Of a stretch of 64,000 nucleotides of DNA, positions 26,938 to 35,972 are shown piece after piece. The translations under genes were made by a program, and so were the position numbers. The notes under the pieces were generated by a model. It was not told the DNA's origin. It did not search any database and was given only the letters and a program-made list of their open reading frames with translations. Source of the stretch: Actinoplanes aureus (GTDB lineage: Bacteria; Actinomycetota; Actinomycetes; Mycobacteriales; Micromonosporaceae); the NCBI RefSeq assembly GCF_015704865.1, contig NZ_JADQTO010000005.1:418691-482690 (forward strand), in the 5' to 3' direction. Every line of letters starts with the position of its first letter. The first letter of the stretch is position 1.

Positions 26938-27047
26938 GTGAGTCGGATCGGCAAGCCCGCCATGGGTCTGAGTTTTCGCACTGTGGCGTGGCCGACACCG
27001 CTGATCGAGTGATGTGATGATTGCCTGATGACAACTATCGTGCAGGG

Positions 27048-27902
27048 ATGATCGATCGTCTGCGCCTGGGCGACCATGCCTGTGTAGTCGTCGACGACGA
27101 TGCCATCCGGCTGCGCTACCTGGCCACCTACGTCGCCGCCGGCCTGTGCGACAACCACCGCGTCCTCTACTTCGGCCCGGGCGTCGAGCGGTTGAGCGCC
27201 GATCTCGCCGCGCTGGGCCTCGACACCCTGGCGGCCCGGGAGCGCGGGCAGTTGCGGATGGCCACGCCCGAGGACTCGTACCTCGCCTCCGGATCCTTCG
27301 ACCCGGCGGTGACCATCGCCGGGTGGCGTTCGGAGACCGAGAGTGCGCTGGCCGCCGGCTACCGCGGGATGCGCGCCATCGGCGACATGTCCTGGGCGGC
27401 CCGGCCGGTGCCCGGTGCCGAGCTGCTGCCGTGGTACGAGGCGCAGGTCAACCGGGTCTTCGCCGGCGGTGACGCGATGGCGATCTGCCTCTACGACCGG
27501 CGGCTGTTCACCGACACCGCCCTGCAACGGATCTGCTGGTCGCACCCGGCGACCGTGGACCACGAGACCGGCACCGATGCCGAGCCCGCGCTGCGTGCCA
27601 TCCGGACCACCCACCCGCCCGGCATCCGCCTCGAGGGCGACGCCGACCTGTCGAACCGGCACGCGCTGCGCGCCGTGATGGAGCACCTCGTCGAGGACAC
27701 CCCGGCCTCCGTCGGGTCGCTGACCGTGGACGTCTCCCGCCTGCGTTTCGCCGACGCCGCCGCCATGCGGATCCTGATGCGCACGGCGACGACCGAGGCG
27801 CACCGGCTGCGCGTGGTCGGCTGCTCGCCGGCGCTGCGGCGCCTGCTCACCTTCAACGGCGCCGACGCGGTGACCGGGCTGACCGTGGAGCCGGCCGCAT
27901 GA
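27048..27902 (+). CDS. MEDS-STAS fusion, putative anti-sigma antagonist lacking the phospho-Ser
   Basis: About 284 residues. The MEDS sensory domain ([14 protein letters not shown] to about 170) precedes a STAS domain (about 195-284). At the usual DSSG phosphorylation site the sequence is [11 protein letters not shown], so the phosphorylatable Ser is replaced by Ala. If the protein binds an anti-sigma kinase, it may be permanently active or controlled by the MEDS ligand instead. I chose ATG 27048 because MEDS homology starts at once; a TTG at 27021 is possible. It overlaps the next gene by ATGA. Confidence 0.82.
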   Translation: MIDRLRLGDHACVVVDDDAIRLRYLATYVAAGLCDNHRVLYFGPGVERLSADLAALGLDTLAARERGQLRMATPEDSYLASGSFDPAVTIAGWRSETESALAAGYRGMRAIGDMSWAARPVPGAELLPWYEAQVNRVFAGGDAMAICLYDRRLFTDTALQRICWSHPATVDHETGTDAEPALRAIRTTHPPGIRLEGDADLSNRHALRAVMEHLVEDTPASVGSLTVDVSRLRFADAAAMRILMRTATTEAHRLRVVGCSPALRRLLTFNGADAVTGLTVEPAA

Positions 27903-28825
27903 TGCGGGCGGAGTTCGATCATCCCGGTCTGCTCTACCGCGATCTCGACGAGTACCTGGCGGGCACCACCGAGTTCGTGTATTCGGCGGTCGCCGCCGGG
28001 GATGCGGTGCTGGTGGCCGTGCCCGGCGGCAATCTCGCCCCGCTGCGGGACAGTCTGGCCGACGTCGCGGACGCGGTGATCTTCGCGGACATGACGGTGG
28101 CCGGCCGCAATCCCGGGCGCATCATCCCGGGCGTGCTGCTGGCCTTCGCCGCCGCGCACGCGGGCCGCCGGGTGTCGATCATCGGCGAACCGATCTGGCC
28201 CGAGCGTTCCGACGTCGAGTACCCGGCCTGTGCCGCACACGAGGCGCTGATCAACTCGGTGTTCGCCGGTCGTGACGCGGCGATCCTGTGCCCGTACGAC
28301 GCCGTACGCCTGGACGACGACCGGCTGCGCGACGCGTGGCGTACCCATCCCGTGATGATCACCGGCGGTGACCGGCGGCCCAGCCCGTGGTACACCGATC
28401 CGCTGGCCACCGCCGCCCGGTTCAACCAGCCGTTGCCCCCGGTGCCCGCGGGTGCCGCGGTGGTGCGGTTCGCCTCGGTGCGCGACCTGGCCCGGATCCG
28501 CAGCTCGGTCGCGGCATACGCGGAGCGGGCCGGCCTGCCGGCGGCGCGCGCCGACGACCTGGTCGCGGCCGTCAACGAGCTGGCCGAGAACACCATCCTG
28601 TACACCCCGGCCGGCGGCGTCGTCTCGGTCTGGGCGGAGGCCGGCCATCTCGCCTGCCAGGTCGACGACGACGGCCACCTCGCCGACGTCCTCGCCGGCC
28701 GGGTGCCGCCGGCCGCGCACGTCGAGGGCGGTCGCGGGCTGCTGCTCGCCAACCTGCTGTGCGATCTGGTCCGCATCCACACCCGTCCCGGCGGCACCAG
28801 CATCCGGCTGCACATGGCCGGTTGA
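27899..28825 (+). CDS. MEDS-HATPase anti-sigma regulatory kinase (RsbA-like)
   Basis: The product is 308 residues. A MEDS sensor (about 1-170) is fused to a HATPase_c_2 domain with the N-box VAAVNELAENTILYT and the G-box GGRGLLLANLLCD. This architecture is known from actinobacterial anti-sigma/serine-kinase proteins. Translational coupling to the MEDS-STAS protein suggests the pair senses the same ligand and switches a sigma factor by partner exchange. No sigma gene is adjacent. Confidence 0.85.
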   Translation: MMRAEFDHPGLLYRDLDEYLAGTTEFVYSAVAAGDAVLVAVPGGNLAPLRDSLADVADAVIFADMTVAGRNPGRIIPGVLLAFAAAHAGRRVSIIGEPIWPERSDVEYPACAAHEALINSVFAGRDAAILCPYDAVRLDDDRLRDAWRTHPVMITGGDRRPSPWYTDPLATAARFNQPLPPVPAGAAVVRFASVRDLARIRSSVAAYAERAGLPAARADDLVAAVNELAENTILYTPAGGVVSVWAEAGHLACQVDDDGHLADVLAGRVPPAAHVEGGRGLLLANLLCDLVRIHTRPGGTSIRLHMAG

Positions 28826-28867
28826 GCCTCCCCGGAACCGTCGTCACCCGGCCGGCGTCGAACCGGC

Positions 28868-30103
28868 ATGATGCTGCGCACCGGCGTGATTCTGGCCGCC
28901 GTCGTGATGATCGTGGCGGGATGTGGCGCATCGGAGCCGCCGGGCGACGCGGCGCGCATCGACGCCCGGCTGGTCGCCGACCTCGCTCCGGGCGACGCCC
29001 AGGCGGTGAGCCAGGCGGTCAACCAGTTCGCCTTCGACCTGTTCGGCGAGGTGGCCGACGGCCGGGAGAACGCGGTCACCGCGCCGCTGTCGATGACCGT
29101 GCTGCTGGCGATGCTGCTGGCCGGCGCGGACGGCCCGACCGCCGCGGAGATCGCCCGCGTGCTGCACCTGAGCGACAGCCGGGACGTACGGGTCAGCGCC
29201 CTGCTGCGCGAGCTCGCCGACACCGACGAGGTCACCCTGTCGGTGGCCAACGCGCTCTGGGCCGACCCGAACACGCCGTTCAACGAGGACTACCTGTCAT
29301 ATGTGCGCCGGGTCTTCGGCGCCACCGTGGAGCAGGGCGACCTCGGCTCGCCCGGCACCGCCGAGGAGATCGACGCCTGGGCCGGCGAGAACACCAACGG
29401 GCTCATCGACGAGATCGCCGCGGATCTTGAGCTGCCAAACCCGGACGCCGTCCTGGTGCTGCTGAACGCGGTCTACTTCCTCGGCGAGTGGTCCACCCGG
29501 TTCGACCCCGCCGCCACCCGGCCGGCCCCGTTCACGCTGTCCTCGGGTGCGGCCGACGTGCCGACCATGCATCTGAACGGGGAGGCGTTCGGCCACACCG
29601 AGCGCGACGGCTACCGCATGATCCGGCTGCCCTACGGCGAGAACGGGCGGTACGGCATGGAGATCCTGCTGCCCGATGACGGCAACACCCTGACCGGCCT
29701 GCTCGCGAAGCTGGACGCCACCGAGTGGCGTGCCGCCGCCGGCAGCCTCACCGAGCAGACCATCGACGAGCTCGCCCTGCCGCGCTTCGAACTGCGCTGG
29801 ACGGGCGAGATGGTCGAACCGCTCCAGCGACTCGGCATGAACGCCGCGTTCGGTGCCGGAGCCGGCTTCCGGCCGATGTCCCCGGTGGCCATGTGGGTGT
29901 CGGACGTGATGCACAAGACGTACGTCCGGGTGGACGAGAACGGCACCGAGGCCGCCGCCGTGTCCGGCGGGGTGATGATGGAGAGCTCGGCGAAGCTGGA
30001 CCGGACGGTGTTCCGCGTGGACCGGCCGTTCGCGTTCACCATCTCCGACCAGCAGACCGGGGCCATCCTCTTCCTCGGTGCCGTCACCGATCCGCGGGCC
30101 TGA
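28868..30103 (+). CDS. Serpin lipoprotein (protease inhibitor)
   Basis: The product is 411 residues. A lipobox IVAGC near residue 19 predicts a membrane-anchored lipoprotein. The rest is a full-length serpin fold: NAVTAPLSMTVLLAMLLAGA near the start, NAVYFLGEW mid-protein, and the hinge VDENGTEAAA before the reactive loop, with DRPFAF near the end. The small-residue hinge is that of inhibitory serpins. Counting from the hinge Glu, the scissile bond lies in the MMESS segment. Serpins are infrequent in actinomycetes. It may guard the cell against foreign or its own proteases. Confidence 0.92.
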   Translation: MMLRTGVILAAVVMIVAGCGASEPPGDAARIDARLVADLAPGDAQAVSQAVNQFAFDLFGEVADGRENAVTAPLSMTVLLAMLLAGADGPTAAEIARVLHLSDSRDVRVSALLRELADTDEVTLSVANALWADPNTPFNEDYLSYVRRVFGATVEQGDLGSPGTAEEIDAWAGENTNGLIDEIAADLELPNPDAVLVLLNAVYFLGEWSTRFDPAATRPAPFTLSSGAADVPTMHLNGEAFGHTERDGYRMIRLPYGENGRYGMEILLPDDGNTLTGLLAKLDATEWRAAAGSLTEQTIDELALPRFELRWTGEMVEPLQRLGMNAAFGAGAGFRPMSPVAMWVSDVMHKTYVRVDENGTEAAAVSGGVMMESSAKLDRTVFRVDRPFAFTISDQQTGAILFLGAVTDPRA

Positions 30104-30112
30104 CCACCCCCG

Positions 30113-31432
30113 TCAGGCCCGGATCGCCGCGGTGGCCGGCCCGCGTACGGTCCGGCGGGCGGTGCCCACCATGGCCGTCGCGGTCAGCGCCACCGCCACC
30201 GCCACGATGAGCACGTACGCGGCCGGCGTCACGTCCGGCCAGAGCCGGTCCACCCGGGCCGAGCCGAACGGCAGGACGGTGAACAGCGCGGCCACGGTGC
30301 CGCCGAGCACCCCGGTCGCCGTCACCAGCAGGACCTCGAAGGACACCATCGCGGTGAGCTGGCCGCGGGTGGCGCCGGCCAGCCGGTGCTGGGCGAACTC
30401 GCGCCGCCGGCCGGCGGTCGCCGCGATCAGCGTGTTGACCAGCATCACCGCCACGAACAGGGTGATCATGCCGACCACCACGTAGTTGAGGGTCTTGACG
30501 TCCTGCGCGTAGTCCGGCTGGACCTGCCCGGCCGACGCCTTGTCCTCGACGCCCTGCATGTAGACGGTGCCGGTGGCGATCCCGGCGAACAGCAGCACCG
30601 GCATCACGGCGCCGGCCAGCTGCCGGATCCGCGAGTGCACCGCGAGGACCGCGAGTTCGCCGGCTACGCCGCCGAGCGCGCGTACCGGTGCGCCCAGCAC
30701 CGCGGTGACCAGCCGAAGCAGTTCCGGCGCCAGCAGCGCCAGCCCGATCGACGCCCAGATGCCGGCCTGTCCGGCCGTCTGCATGGCGTCGACGCCCTTG
30801 CCGTCCATCAGCGTGGCGGTCAGCACCGCGCAGTTGGCGCCGGTCAACAGGAACAGCACCGCGGCGATGCGCCGGGCCCGCGGGCGGGCCGGCCGGGTGC
30901 CGGGCGGAGCGGTGGTACGCCGGGCCGTGGCGACGCCGGCGACGATCGAACCGAGCAGCGTCACGCCGAAACCCGTACCGAGGGCGACCGGGCCGAAGGC
31001 ACCCGGCACCGCTTCGGCGACCTGACCGGTGTTCTGGAGCAGTCGCAGCAGGGCGCCGCCGAGCAGCGCTCCGGCCGGCACGGCGACCGCTGACGCCACG
31101 ACGGCGACGAGTGCGGCCTCCCCGACGATCATCCGGCGCAGCTGTGGGCCGGTCGCGCCGACCCGGCGCAGCAGGGCGATCTGCTCGGCGCGCCGGCGTA
31201 CCGCCAGGCTCAGCGTCGACGTGACGGCGAACGCGACGATGATCAGGCACCAGCCGCCGGCCACGCCCGCTGTCGTGGTCAGCGACTCGCTGCTGGCCGG
31301 GTCGGCGTCCGCGGCGGTGTCGATCAACGACGCGAACGCCATCAGCAGGGTCGCGCCGAGGAAGGCGGACAGGAAGGTGGCGACGAAGCCGCCGGGCCGG
31401 TGGCGCAGGTTGCGCAGCGCGACGGCGATCAT
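30113..31432 (-). CDS. FtsX-type ABC transporter permease
   Basis: The product is 439 residues with two FtsX-like units: four membrane helices near the N-terminus and four near the C-terminus, with RRRAEQIALLRRVGA and RRREFAQHRLAGA as the conserved cytoplasmic segments. It overlaps the stop of its ATPase gene (ATGA). Such permeases act in lipoprotein or peptide export and stress responses. It converges with the serpin gene at a 10-base gap. Confidence 0.9.
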   Translation of the reverse strand: MIAVALRNLRHRPGGFVATFLSAFLGATLLMAFASLIDTAADADPASSESLTTTAGVAGGWCLIIVAFAVTSTLSLAVRRRAEQIALLRRVGATGPQLRRMIVGEAALVAVVASAVAVPAGALLGGALLRLLQNTGQVAEAVPGAFGPVALGTGFGVTLLGSIVAGVATARRTTAPPGTRPARPRARRIAAVLFLLTGANCAVLTATLMDGKGVDAMQTAGQAGIWASIGLALLAPELLRLVTAVLGAPVRALGGVAGELAVLAVHSRIRQLAGAVMPVLLFAGIATGTVYMQGVEDKASAGQVQPDYAQDVKTLNYVVVGMITLFVAVMLVNTLIAATAGRRREFAQHRLAGATRGQLTAMVSFEVLLVTATGVLGGTVAALFTVLPFGSARVDRLWPDVTPAAYVLIVAVAVALTATAMVGTARRTVRGPATAAIRA

Positions 31433-32178
31433 GCGACGGCTCCGGACGGGCGCGCGGCGACCAGGTCGCCGAGGTGGGTGAGGCGCTCGGCGACGGCCTC
31501 CGCGGTGGGCGCGCTGAGCGCACCGGCGAGGCGTCCGTCGGCGAGGAAGAGGACCGAGTCCGCGTACGCCGCCGCGACCGGGTCGTGGGTGACCATGACG
31601 ACGGTACGGCCGTGCTCGTGCACCGCCGCCCGCAGCAGGGTCAGGACCTCGCCGGCACTGCGCAGGTCGAGTGCGCCGGTCGGCTCGTCGGCGAAGACCA
31701 CCGCGGGCTCGGCGACCAGGGCCCGGGCGATGGCGACCCGTTGCCGCTGCCCGCCGGAGAGCCGGTCCGGCAACTCGTGCAGCCGGTCGCCGAGGCCCAG
31801 CCGGGTGAGCACGTCCTGGCTGCGCCGCCGGTCCGCGCGGCGTCCGGCCAGGCGCTGGGGGAGCAGCACGTTCTGTTCCACGGTGAGCGACGGCAGCAGG
31901 TTGTAGTCCTGGAAGACGAACCCGACCCGGTCGCGCCGGAATTTCGTCATCGCGGTGTCGGTGGTGGCGGTCAGCTCGGTGCCGCCGATGAAGACCCGCC
32001 CACCGGTGGGGCGGTCGAGTCCGGCTGCGCAGTGCAACAGCGTGCTCTTGCCGGAGCCGGACGGGCCCATCACCGCGGTGAAGCTGCCCGCGGCGAAAGT
32101 GGCGGTGACCCCGTCGAGGGCGGTCACGCCGCCGTCGTAGGTCTTGTACAGCGATTCCAGTCGCACGGCCTCATTCAT
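31429..32178 (-). CDS. LolD/MacB-type ABC ATPase
   Basis: About 249 residues. Walker A MGPSGSGKST, Q-loop FVFQDYN, signature LSGGQRQRV and Walker B VVFADEPTGALD are all intact. It pairs with the FtsX-type permease encoded just downstream. ATG 32178 starts the natural N-terminus (MNEAVRLESL). It is divergent from a GntR-TetR hybrid regulator, with a 26-base palindrome in the gap, so it is probably repressed by that regulator. Confidence 0.92.
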   Translation of the reverse strand: MNEAVRLESLYKTYDGGVTALDGVTATFAAGSFTAVMGPSGSGKSTLLHCAAGLDRPTGGRVFIGGTELTATTDTAMTKFRRDRVGFVFQDYNLLPSLTVEQNVLLPQRLAGRRADRRRSQDVLTRLGLGDRLHELPDRLSGGQRQRVAIARALVAEPAVVFADEPTGALDLRSAGEVLTLLRAAVHEHGRTVVMVTHDPVAAAYADSVLFLADGRLAGALSAPTAEAVAERLTHLGDLVAARPSGAVA

Positions 32179-32237
32179 GACTACACCGTACGAACGCACT
32201 ACTCACGCTGTCGGTAGGGTTAGCACCCCTATTGTGG

Positions 32238-32263
32238 CTAGTGCACTGGACCAAGTGCACTAG
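32238..32263. promoter_or_regulatory. 26-bp palindromic operator
   Basis: The perfect 10-bp arms CTAGTGCACT and AGTGCACTAG flank GGACCA. Each arm contains the palindrome AGTGCACT. The site lies 29 bases before the GTG of the GntR-TetR hybrid gene and about 60 bases from the divergent ABC ATPase start. It is very likely the binding site of that regulator. Confidence 0.7.
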
Positions 32264-32291
32264 TGCGGCCCGGCTGACGTACCCTGACCCG

Positions 32292-33209
32292 GTGCCGTCC
32301 ACCAGCGCCGAGCCGGTCCACCGGCGGATCGCCGCGCTGATCGCGGCCCGGATCACCTCCGGCGAGCTGGCACCGGGCGACCGGATCCCGTCGACCCGGC
32401 AGATCATGGCGGCGCACGGCGTCGCGATGGCCACCGCCTCCAAGGTCATCGCCGCGTTGCGCGAGCAGGGCCTGGTCCAGGCGACGCCCGGCTCCGGCAC
32501 CGTGGTCAGCCGGGGCGCCGGTGCCGGCCCGGCGGCGCCCGACCGGGACCGGGTGGTCGCGACCGCCGTGACCATCGCCGACGCCGAAGGGCTGCCCGGT
32601 CTCTCCATGCGCCGGCTCGCCGGCGAATTGGGCATCCCGACGATGTCGCTGTACCGGCACGTCGCCGACAAGGAGGACCTGGTCCTGCACATGATGGACC
32701 GGGTGATGGCGGCACACCCGCCGCCCGGGCTCACCCCGGCCGAGCACGGCTGGCGCGCCTGCGTGCAGGCCCTCGCCCGGATCCAGTGGTCGATGTACCG
32801 GCGGCACACCTGGCTCGCACAGGCGATCTCCTTCACCCGGCCGCTGCTGGCGCCGCACGCGATGGCGCACACCGAGTACGTGATGCGCGCCCTCGACGGT
32901 CACGGACTCGACCCGAGCACCCAGTTCCGGGCGGCCGTGATGGTCGCCAACTACGTTCGCGGCACGGCGGTCAACCTGGAGGACGAGGCCCAGGCCGAGC
33001 AGGAGACCGGGATGAGCGAGGACGAATGGCTGGCGGCCCAGCAGGACCGTCTGGCGGCCGTGCTGGCCACCGGCCGGCTGCCGATGCTCGAGCGCTTCCT
33101 GGCCGCCGGCGACCCTTCGTTCAACCTGGACGTGCTGCTGGAGTTCGGCCTGCAACGCCTGCTCGACGGCTTGCAGCCGCTGCTGTCGCCCCGCCCGGGT
33201 GAACCCTGA
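32292..33209 (+). CDS. GntR-TetR hybrid transcription regulator
   Basis: About 305 residues. The N-terminal 75 residues are a GntR winged helix (RRIAALIAARITSGELAPGDRIPSTRQ to GLVQATPGSGTVV). Next comes a second DNA-binding unit of TetR type (DRDRVVATAVTIADAEGLPGLSMRRLAGELG-like, about 88-135) and a TetR C-terminal ligand domain. This double-HTH architecture occurs in actinobacterial regulators. The GTG at 32292 follows a 26-bp palindrome, suggesting autoregulation and control of the divergent ABC system. Confidence 0.88.
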   Translation: MPSTSAEPVHRRIAALIAARITSGELAPGDRIPSTRQIMAAHGVAMATASKVIAALREQGLVQATPGSGTVVSRGAGAGPAAPDRDRVVATAVTIADAEGLPGLSMRRLAGELGIPTMSLYRHVADKEDLVLHMMDRVMAAHPPPGLTPAEHGWRACVQALARIQWSMYRRHTWLAQAISFTRPLLAPHAMAHTEYVMRALDGHGLDPSTQFRAAVMVANYVRGTAVNLEDEAQAEQETGMSEDEWLAAQQDRLAAVLATGRLPMLERFLAAGDPSFNLDVLLEFGLQRLLDGLQPLLSPRPGEP

Positions 33210-33266
33210 TCAAGACCAGGGCAGTCCCGGATGTCTCCGGCGGCGGGCGAGCGGTTGGCTCGGTCC

Positions 33267-34346
33267 ATGAGGCGAGTTCTGATCAGCATGGCGACCGCGC
33301 TGGCGGTGCTGGCGGCCCCGGCCGCCGCCGCGACCGCGGCCACGCCGCACGACGAACTGCAACGAGAGCTGGACAGGGTGACCGCGGCCGGCGCGGTCGG
33401 CGTTCTGGCGGAGGTACGCGACGAGCACGGCACCTGGCGCGGCAGCAGCGGCTCCGCGATACACGGCACCACGAGGCCGGTCCCGGTCCACGGCCGGTTC
33501 CGGGCCGGCAGCATCACCAAGACCTTCGTCGCCACCGTCGTGCTGCAACTGGCCGAGGAGGGCCGGCTGCGACTGGACGACACGATCGAGACCTGGCTGC
33601 CCGGCACGGTACCCGGCGGTGACCGGATCACCCTGCGCCGGCTGCTCAACCACACCGGCGGCGTACCCGACGTCCGGCCCACGCTGCCGCTGCCGCCGAG
33701 CCCGGAGTTCTTCGCCAACCGCTGGCGTACCCGGACCGCCGGCGAACTGATCCAGCGGGCACTGACCCAGCCCGTCACGTCGCCCGGCTCGTTCAAGTAC
33801 TCGAACACCGGCTACCTGCTGCTCGGCGAGGTCATCGAGAAGGCCGGCCGCGGTTCGTACGGCGACCAGATCGAGCGGCGGATCATCCGGCCACTGGGGC
33901 TGCACGGCACATCGATGCCCGGCACCTCGCCGCGCATCCCCGGCGCGCACTCCCGTGGCTACGTGCCGGGCCCCGACGGTCTCGTCGACTACACCGAGAT
34001 GAACCCGTCACTGTTCGGCGCCAGCGGCGAACTGATCTCCACCGCGGCGGACCTTCGCCGGTTCTTCGACGCCCTGCTCAGCGGGCGACTGGTGAAGGGC
34101 CCATGGTTCGACGAGATGCTGAAGCCGGGCGTCCGGGACGGGCGGTACGGGCTGGGACTGGCCTGGCGCGACACCGACTGCGGGATCCGGGTGTACGGCA
34201 ACGACGGCGACGCGCTGGCGTACCAGTCCTACGCGTTCACCACCGCGGACCGCCGGCGCCAGGTCACTGTGGCGCTCACCCCGGACTTCACCACCAACCC
34301 GGACAACGCCGTCAACGCCTTCCTCAACCACGCGTTCTGCCGCTGA
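33267..34346 (+). CDS. Secreted beta-lactamase-fold serine hydrolase
   Basis: The product is 359 residues. A signal peptide (Met-Arg-Arg start, Ala-rich core, cleavage near residue 26) precedes a class C-type penicillin-binding fold: S-x-x-K as SITK at 82-85 and Y-x-N as YSN at 178-180. It resembles D-alanyl-D-alanine carboxypeptidase/esterase-type enzymes. Real beta-lactamase activity cannot be inferred. A strong hairpin follows the stop. Confidence 0.9.
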   Translation: MRRVLISMATALAVLAAPAAAATAATPHDELQRELDRVTAAGAVGVLAEVRDEHGTWRGSSGSAIHGTTRPVPVHGRFRAGSITKTFVATVVLQLAEEGRLRLDDTIETWLPGTVPGGDRITLRRLLNHTGGVPDVRPTLPLPPSPEFFANRWRTRTAGELIQRALTQPVTSPGSFKYSNTGYLLLGEVIEKAGRGSYGDQIERRIIRPLGLHGTSMPGTSPRIPGAHSRGYVPGPDGLVDYTEMNPSLFGASGELISTAADLRRFFDALLSGRLVKGPWFDEMLKPGVRDGRYGLGLAWRDTDCGIRVYGNDGDALAYQSYAFTTADRRRQVTVALTPDFTTNPDNAVNAFLNHAFCR

Positions 34347-34352
34347 GCCGGA

Positions 34353-34377
34353 CCCGCTGCGGCACCACCGCAGCGGG
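34353..34377. terminator. Bidirectional terminator hairpin
   Basis: CCCGCTGCGG (34353-34362) pairs perfectly with CCGCAGCGGG (34368-34377) over 10 bp with a 5-base loop. It lies between the convergent serine hydrolase and oxidoreductase genes. Confidence 0.8.
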
Positions 34378-34387
34378 CCCGTCAACC

Positions 34388-35320
34388 TCACAGACCGGCC
34401 GCGCGCACCCTCTCGTGCAATTCGGCCGCCCGGTCGATCAACTCGTCGACGTCGCGCACCGCCGCCGGAAGCGTCACGTAGACGTGCTCCACGCCCACCT
34501 CCACCAGCGCCGCCACGTCCTCCACGAGCTGCGCGACACTACCCGTGTACGGCGCCCGCGGCTGCTCCCGCGACTCCGTCAGGTCCCCGGTGACGATCTG
34601 CGCGGTGCAGCTGATCGCCCGCGGATCGCGCCCGGCCTCCTCGGCCAGCTCCCGCAGCCGGCGCAACGTCGCTCCCACCCCGGCCGGCGGAACAGCGGTC
34701 GGCAGCCATCCGTCGGCACGCCGCGCCACCCGGGCCAGGGCCCGTTCGGTGCTGCCGGCCAGCAGCACCGGGATCCGCCGGGCCGGCTTCGGCCCGACGT
34801 CCGCCGCCGCGGCCTCGTACCGCCGGGTCTTGAACCTGACCGGATTCGGCCCCCACACCTCGGCCGCGATGTCCAGGAAATCGTCCATCGCACGACCACG
34901 CTCACTGAGCGGAACCGGCGCCGAAGCGGCGAACTCGTCCGGCGACCACCCCGAGCCGAGACCCGCGATCACCCGGCCACCGCTGGCGGCGTCCAGCGTC
35001 GCCAGCTGCTTGGCGAGCCGCAGCGGCAGGTGCAGCGGCACCACCAGGACACCGGTGCCCAGCTCGACGCGCTCGGTCACCGCCGCCGCCATGGCAAGCG
35101 TCGTCAGCGGGTCGGTGACACCCCGGTAGGCGTCCGGCCAGGGCAGGTCCGGCACGCCGTACAGCCCGTGCGGTCCACTCTGGTCCTCCGGCACGAGGAC
35201 CCGCTCGAAGGTCCAGAGGCTGTCGAAGCCGATCTCTTCCAGGGCCTTGGCCGCGGTCACCACGTCCTTGCCCGGGGTGTAGTGCTGGAACTGGGGAAGG
35301 CTCACGCCGAGTTTCACCAT
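34388..35320 (-). CDS. LLM-class F420-dependent oxidoreductase
   Basis: About 310 residues, a luciferase-like monooxygenase barrel. Markers: KLGVSLPQFQ at the start, ELGTGVLVVPLHLPLRLAKQLATLD, GGRVIAGLGSGW and IPVLLAGSTERALARVARRADGWLP. In actinomycetes this class usually uses F420 rather than flavin. The substrate is unknown. ATG 35320 is preferred over GTG 35329 because homology begins there. No cofactor genes are nearby. Confidence 0.9.
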   Translation of the reverse strand: MVKLGVSLPQFQHYTPGKDVVTAAKALEEIGFDSLWTFERVLVPEDQSGPHGLYGVPDLPWPDAYRGVTDPLTTLAMAAAVTERVELGTGVLVVPLHLPLRLAKQLATLDAASGGRVIAGLGSGWSPDEFAASAPVPLSERGRAMDDFLDIAAEVWGPNPVRFKTRRYEAAAADVGPKPARRIPVLLAGSTERALARVARRADGWLPTAVPPAGVGATLRRLRELAEEAGRDPRAISCTAQIVTGDLTESREQPRAPYTGSVAQLVEDVAALVEVGVEHVYVTLPAAVRDVDELIDRAAELHERVRAAGL

Positions 35321-35444
35321 GGGCACCACAATTCCACGAACGACAGACCTTCAGATGTACGGCCCACGAACAGTTCCGCCCTGCCCCGCGACCAGGCACA
35401 ACCCCAGGCCCCAGCGCGACCGCCGGGCCCATGCGGGGGGTCGC

Positions 35445-35864
35445 TCAAGCCCGGTCCGGCGGGACGGACACCCGGGCGGCGAGAAACCTCGGGGCCATCT
35501 CGCAGTAGCTGTCGGTGACCAGCTCGGCGATCTCGGTCCAGTCGGTATGGTCACCGAGGAAGGCGCCGGCGACGTTGTGGCCCCAATCCGCACGGAAGAA
35601 CGGAAAGCCGCTACCGGTCAGGCCGAGCAGATCCTCGGCGGGCACCCGAAATGTCATCAGGGTCGGCGGCTCATCGGCGATCAGATGCCGGGGGTAGAGC
35701 AGATTACGCTCAGGGTCCGCCGTGTAGACATGGGCGACCGTCCGCTGCCGGATCCGCCAGCGAACACCGATCCAGGCCGGCTCCTCATATGTCTCCGGCA
35801 GCCCCAGACAGATCGGTCGCAGCCGCTCCAGAATCTCCGGCCGCACGTCCCCGGGGGCTGACAT
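35445..35864 (-). CDS. MmcQ/YjbR-like protein
   Basis: The product is 139 residues. It resembles the MmcQ/YjbR family, a CyaY-like fold: LGLPETYEEPAW, WRIRQRTVAHVY, TLMTFRVPAEDL and GHNVAGAFL. The name 'DNA-binding' is often attached without direct evidence. ATG 35864 (MSAPGDVRPE) fits the family start. It stands alone on its strand, head to head with the nuclease-like gene 108 bases away. Confidence 0.75.
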   Translation of the reverse strand: MSAPGDVRPEILERLRPICLGLPETYEEPAWIGVRWRIRQRTVAHVYTADPERNLLYPRHLIADEPPTLMTFRVPAEDLLGLTGSGFPFFRADWGHNVAGAFLGDHTDWTEIAELVTDSYCEMAPRFLAARVSVPPDRA

Positions 35865-35972
35865 GCGCCGACAGTACCGGCCCCCGGCGAACTCCGCCGC
35901 CCGCCCACTCGTCGCCCGTTTTCGAGAGCGCGGAGCCACGGTAAGGTGCCGTTTTCCGACGGGAGATCACCG

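Noticed and set aside
22985..26941. Very long plus-strand open frame (about 1300 codons)
   Set aside because: It is opposite the GGDEF-EAL and MCP genes, has shadow-type composition and no recognisable domain. High GC produces such frames.
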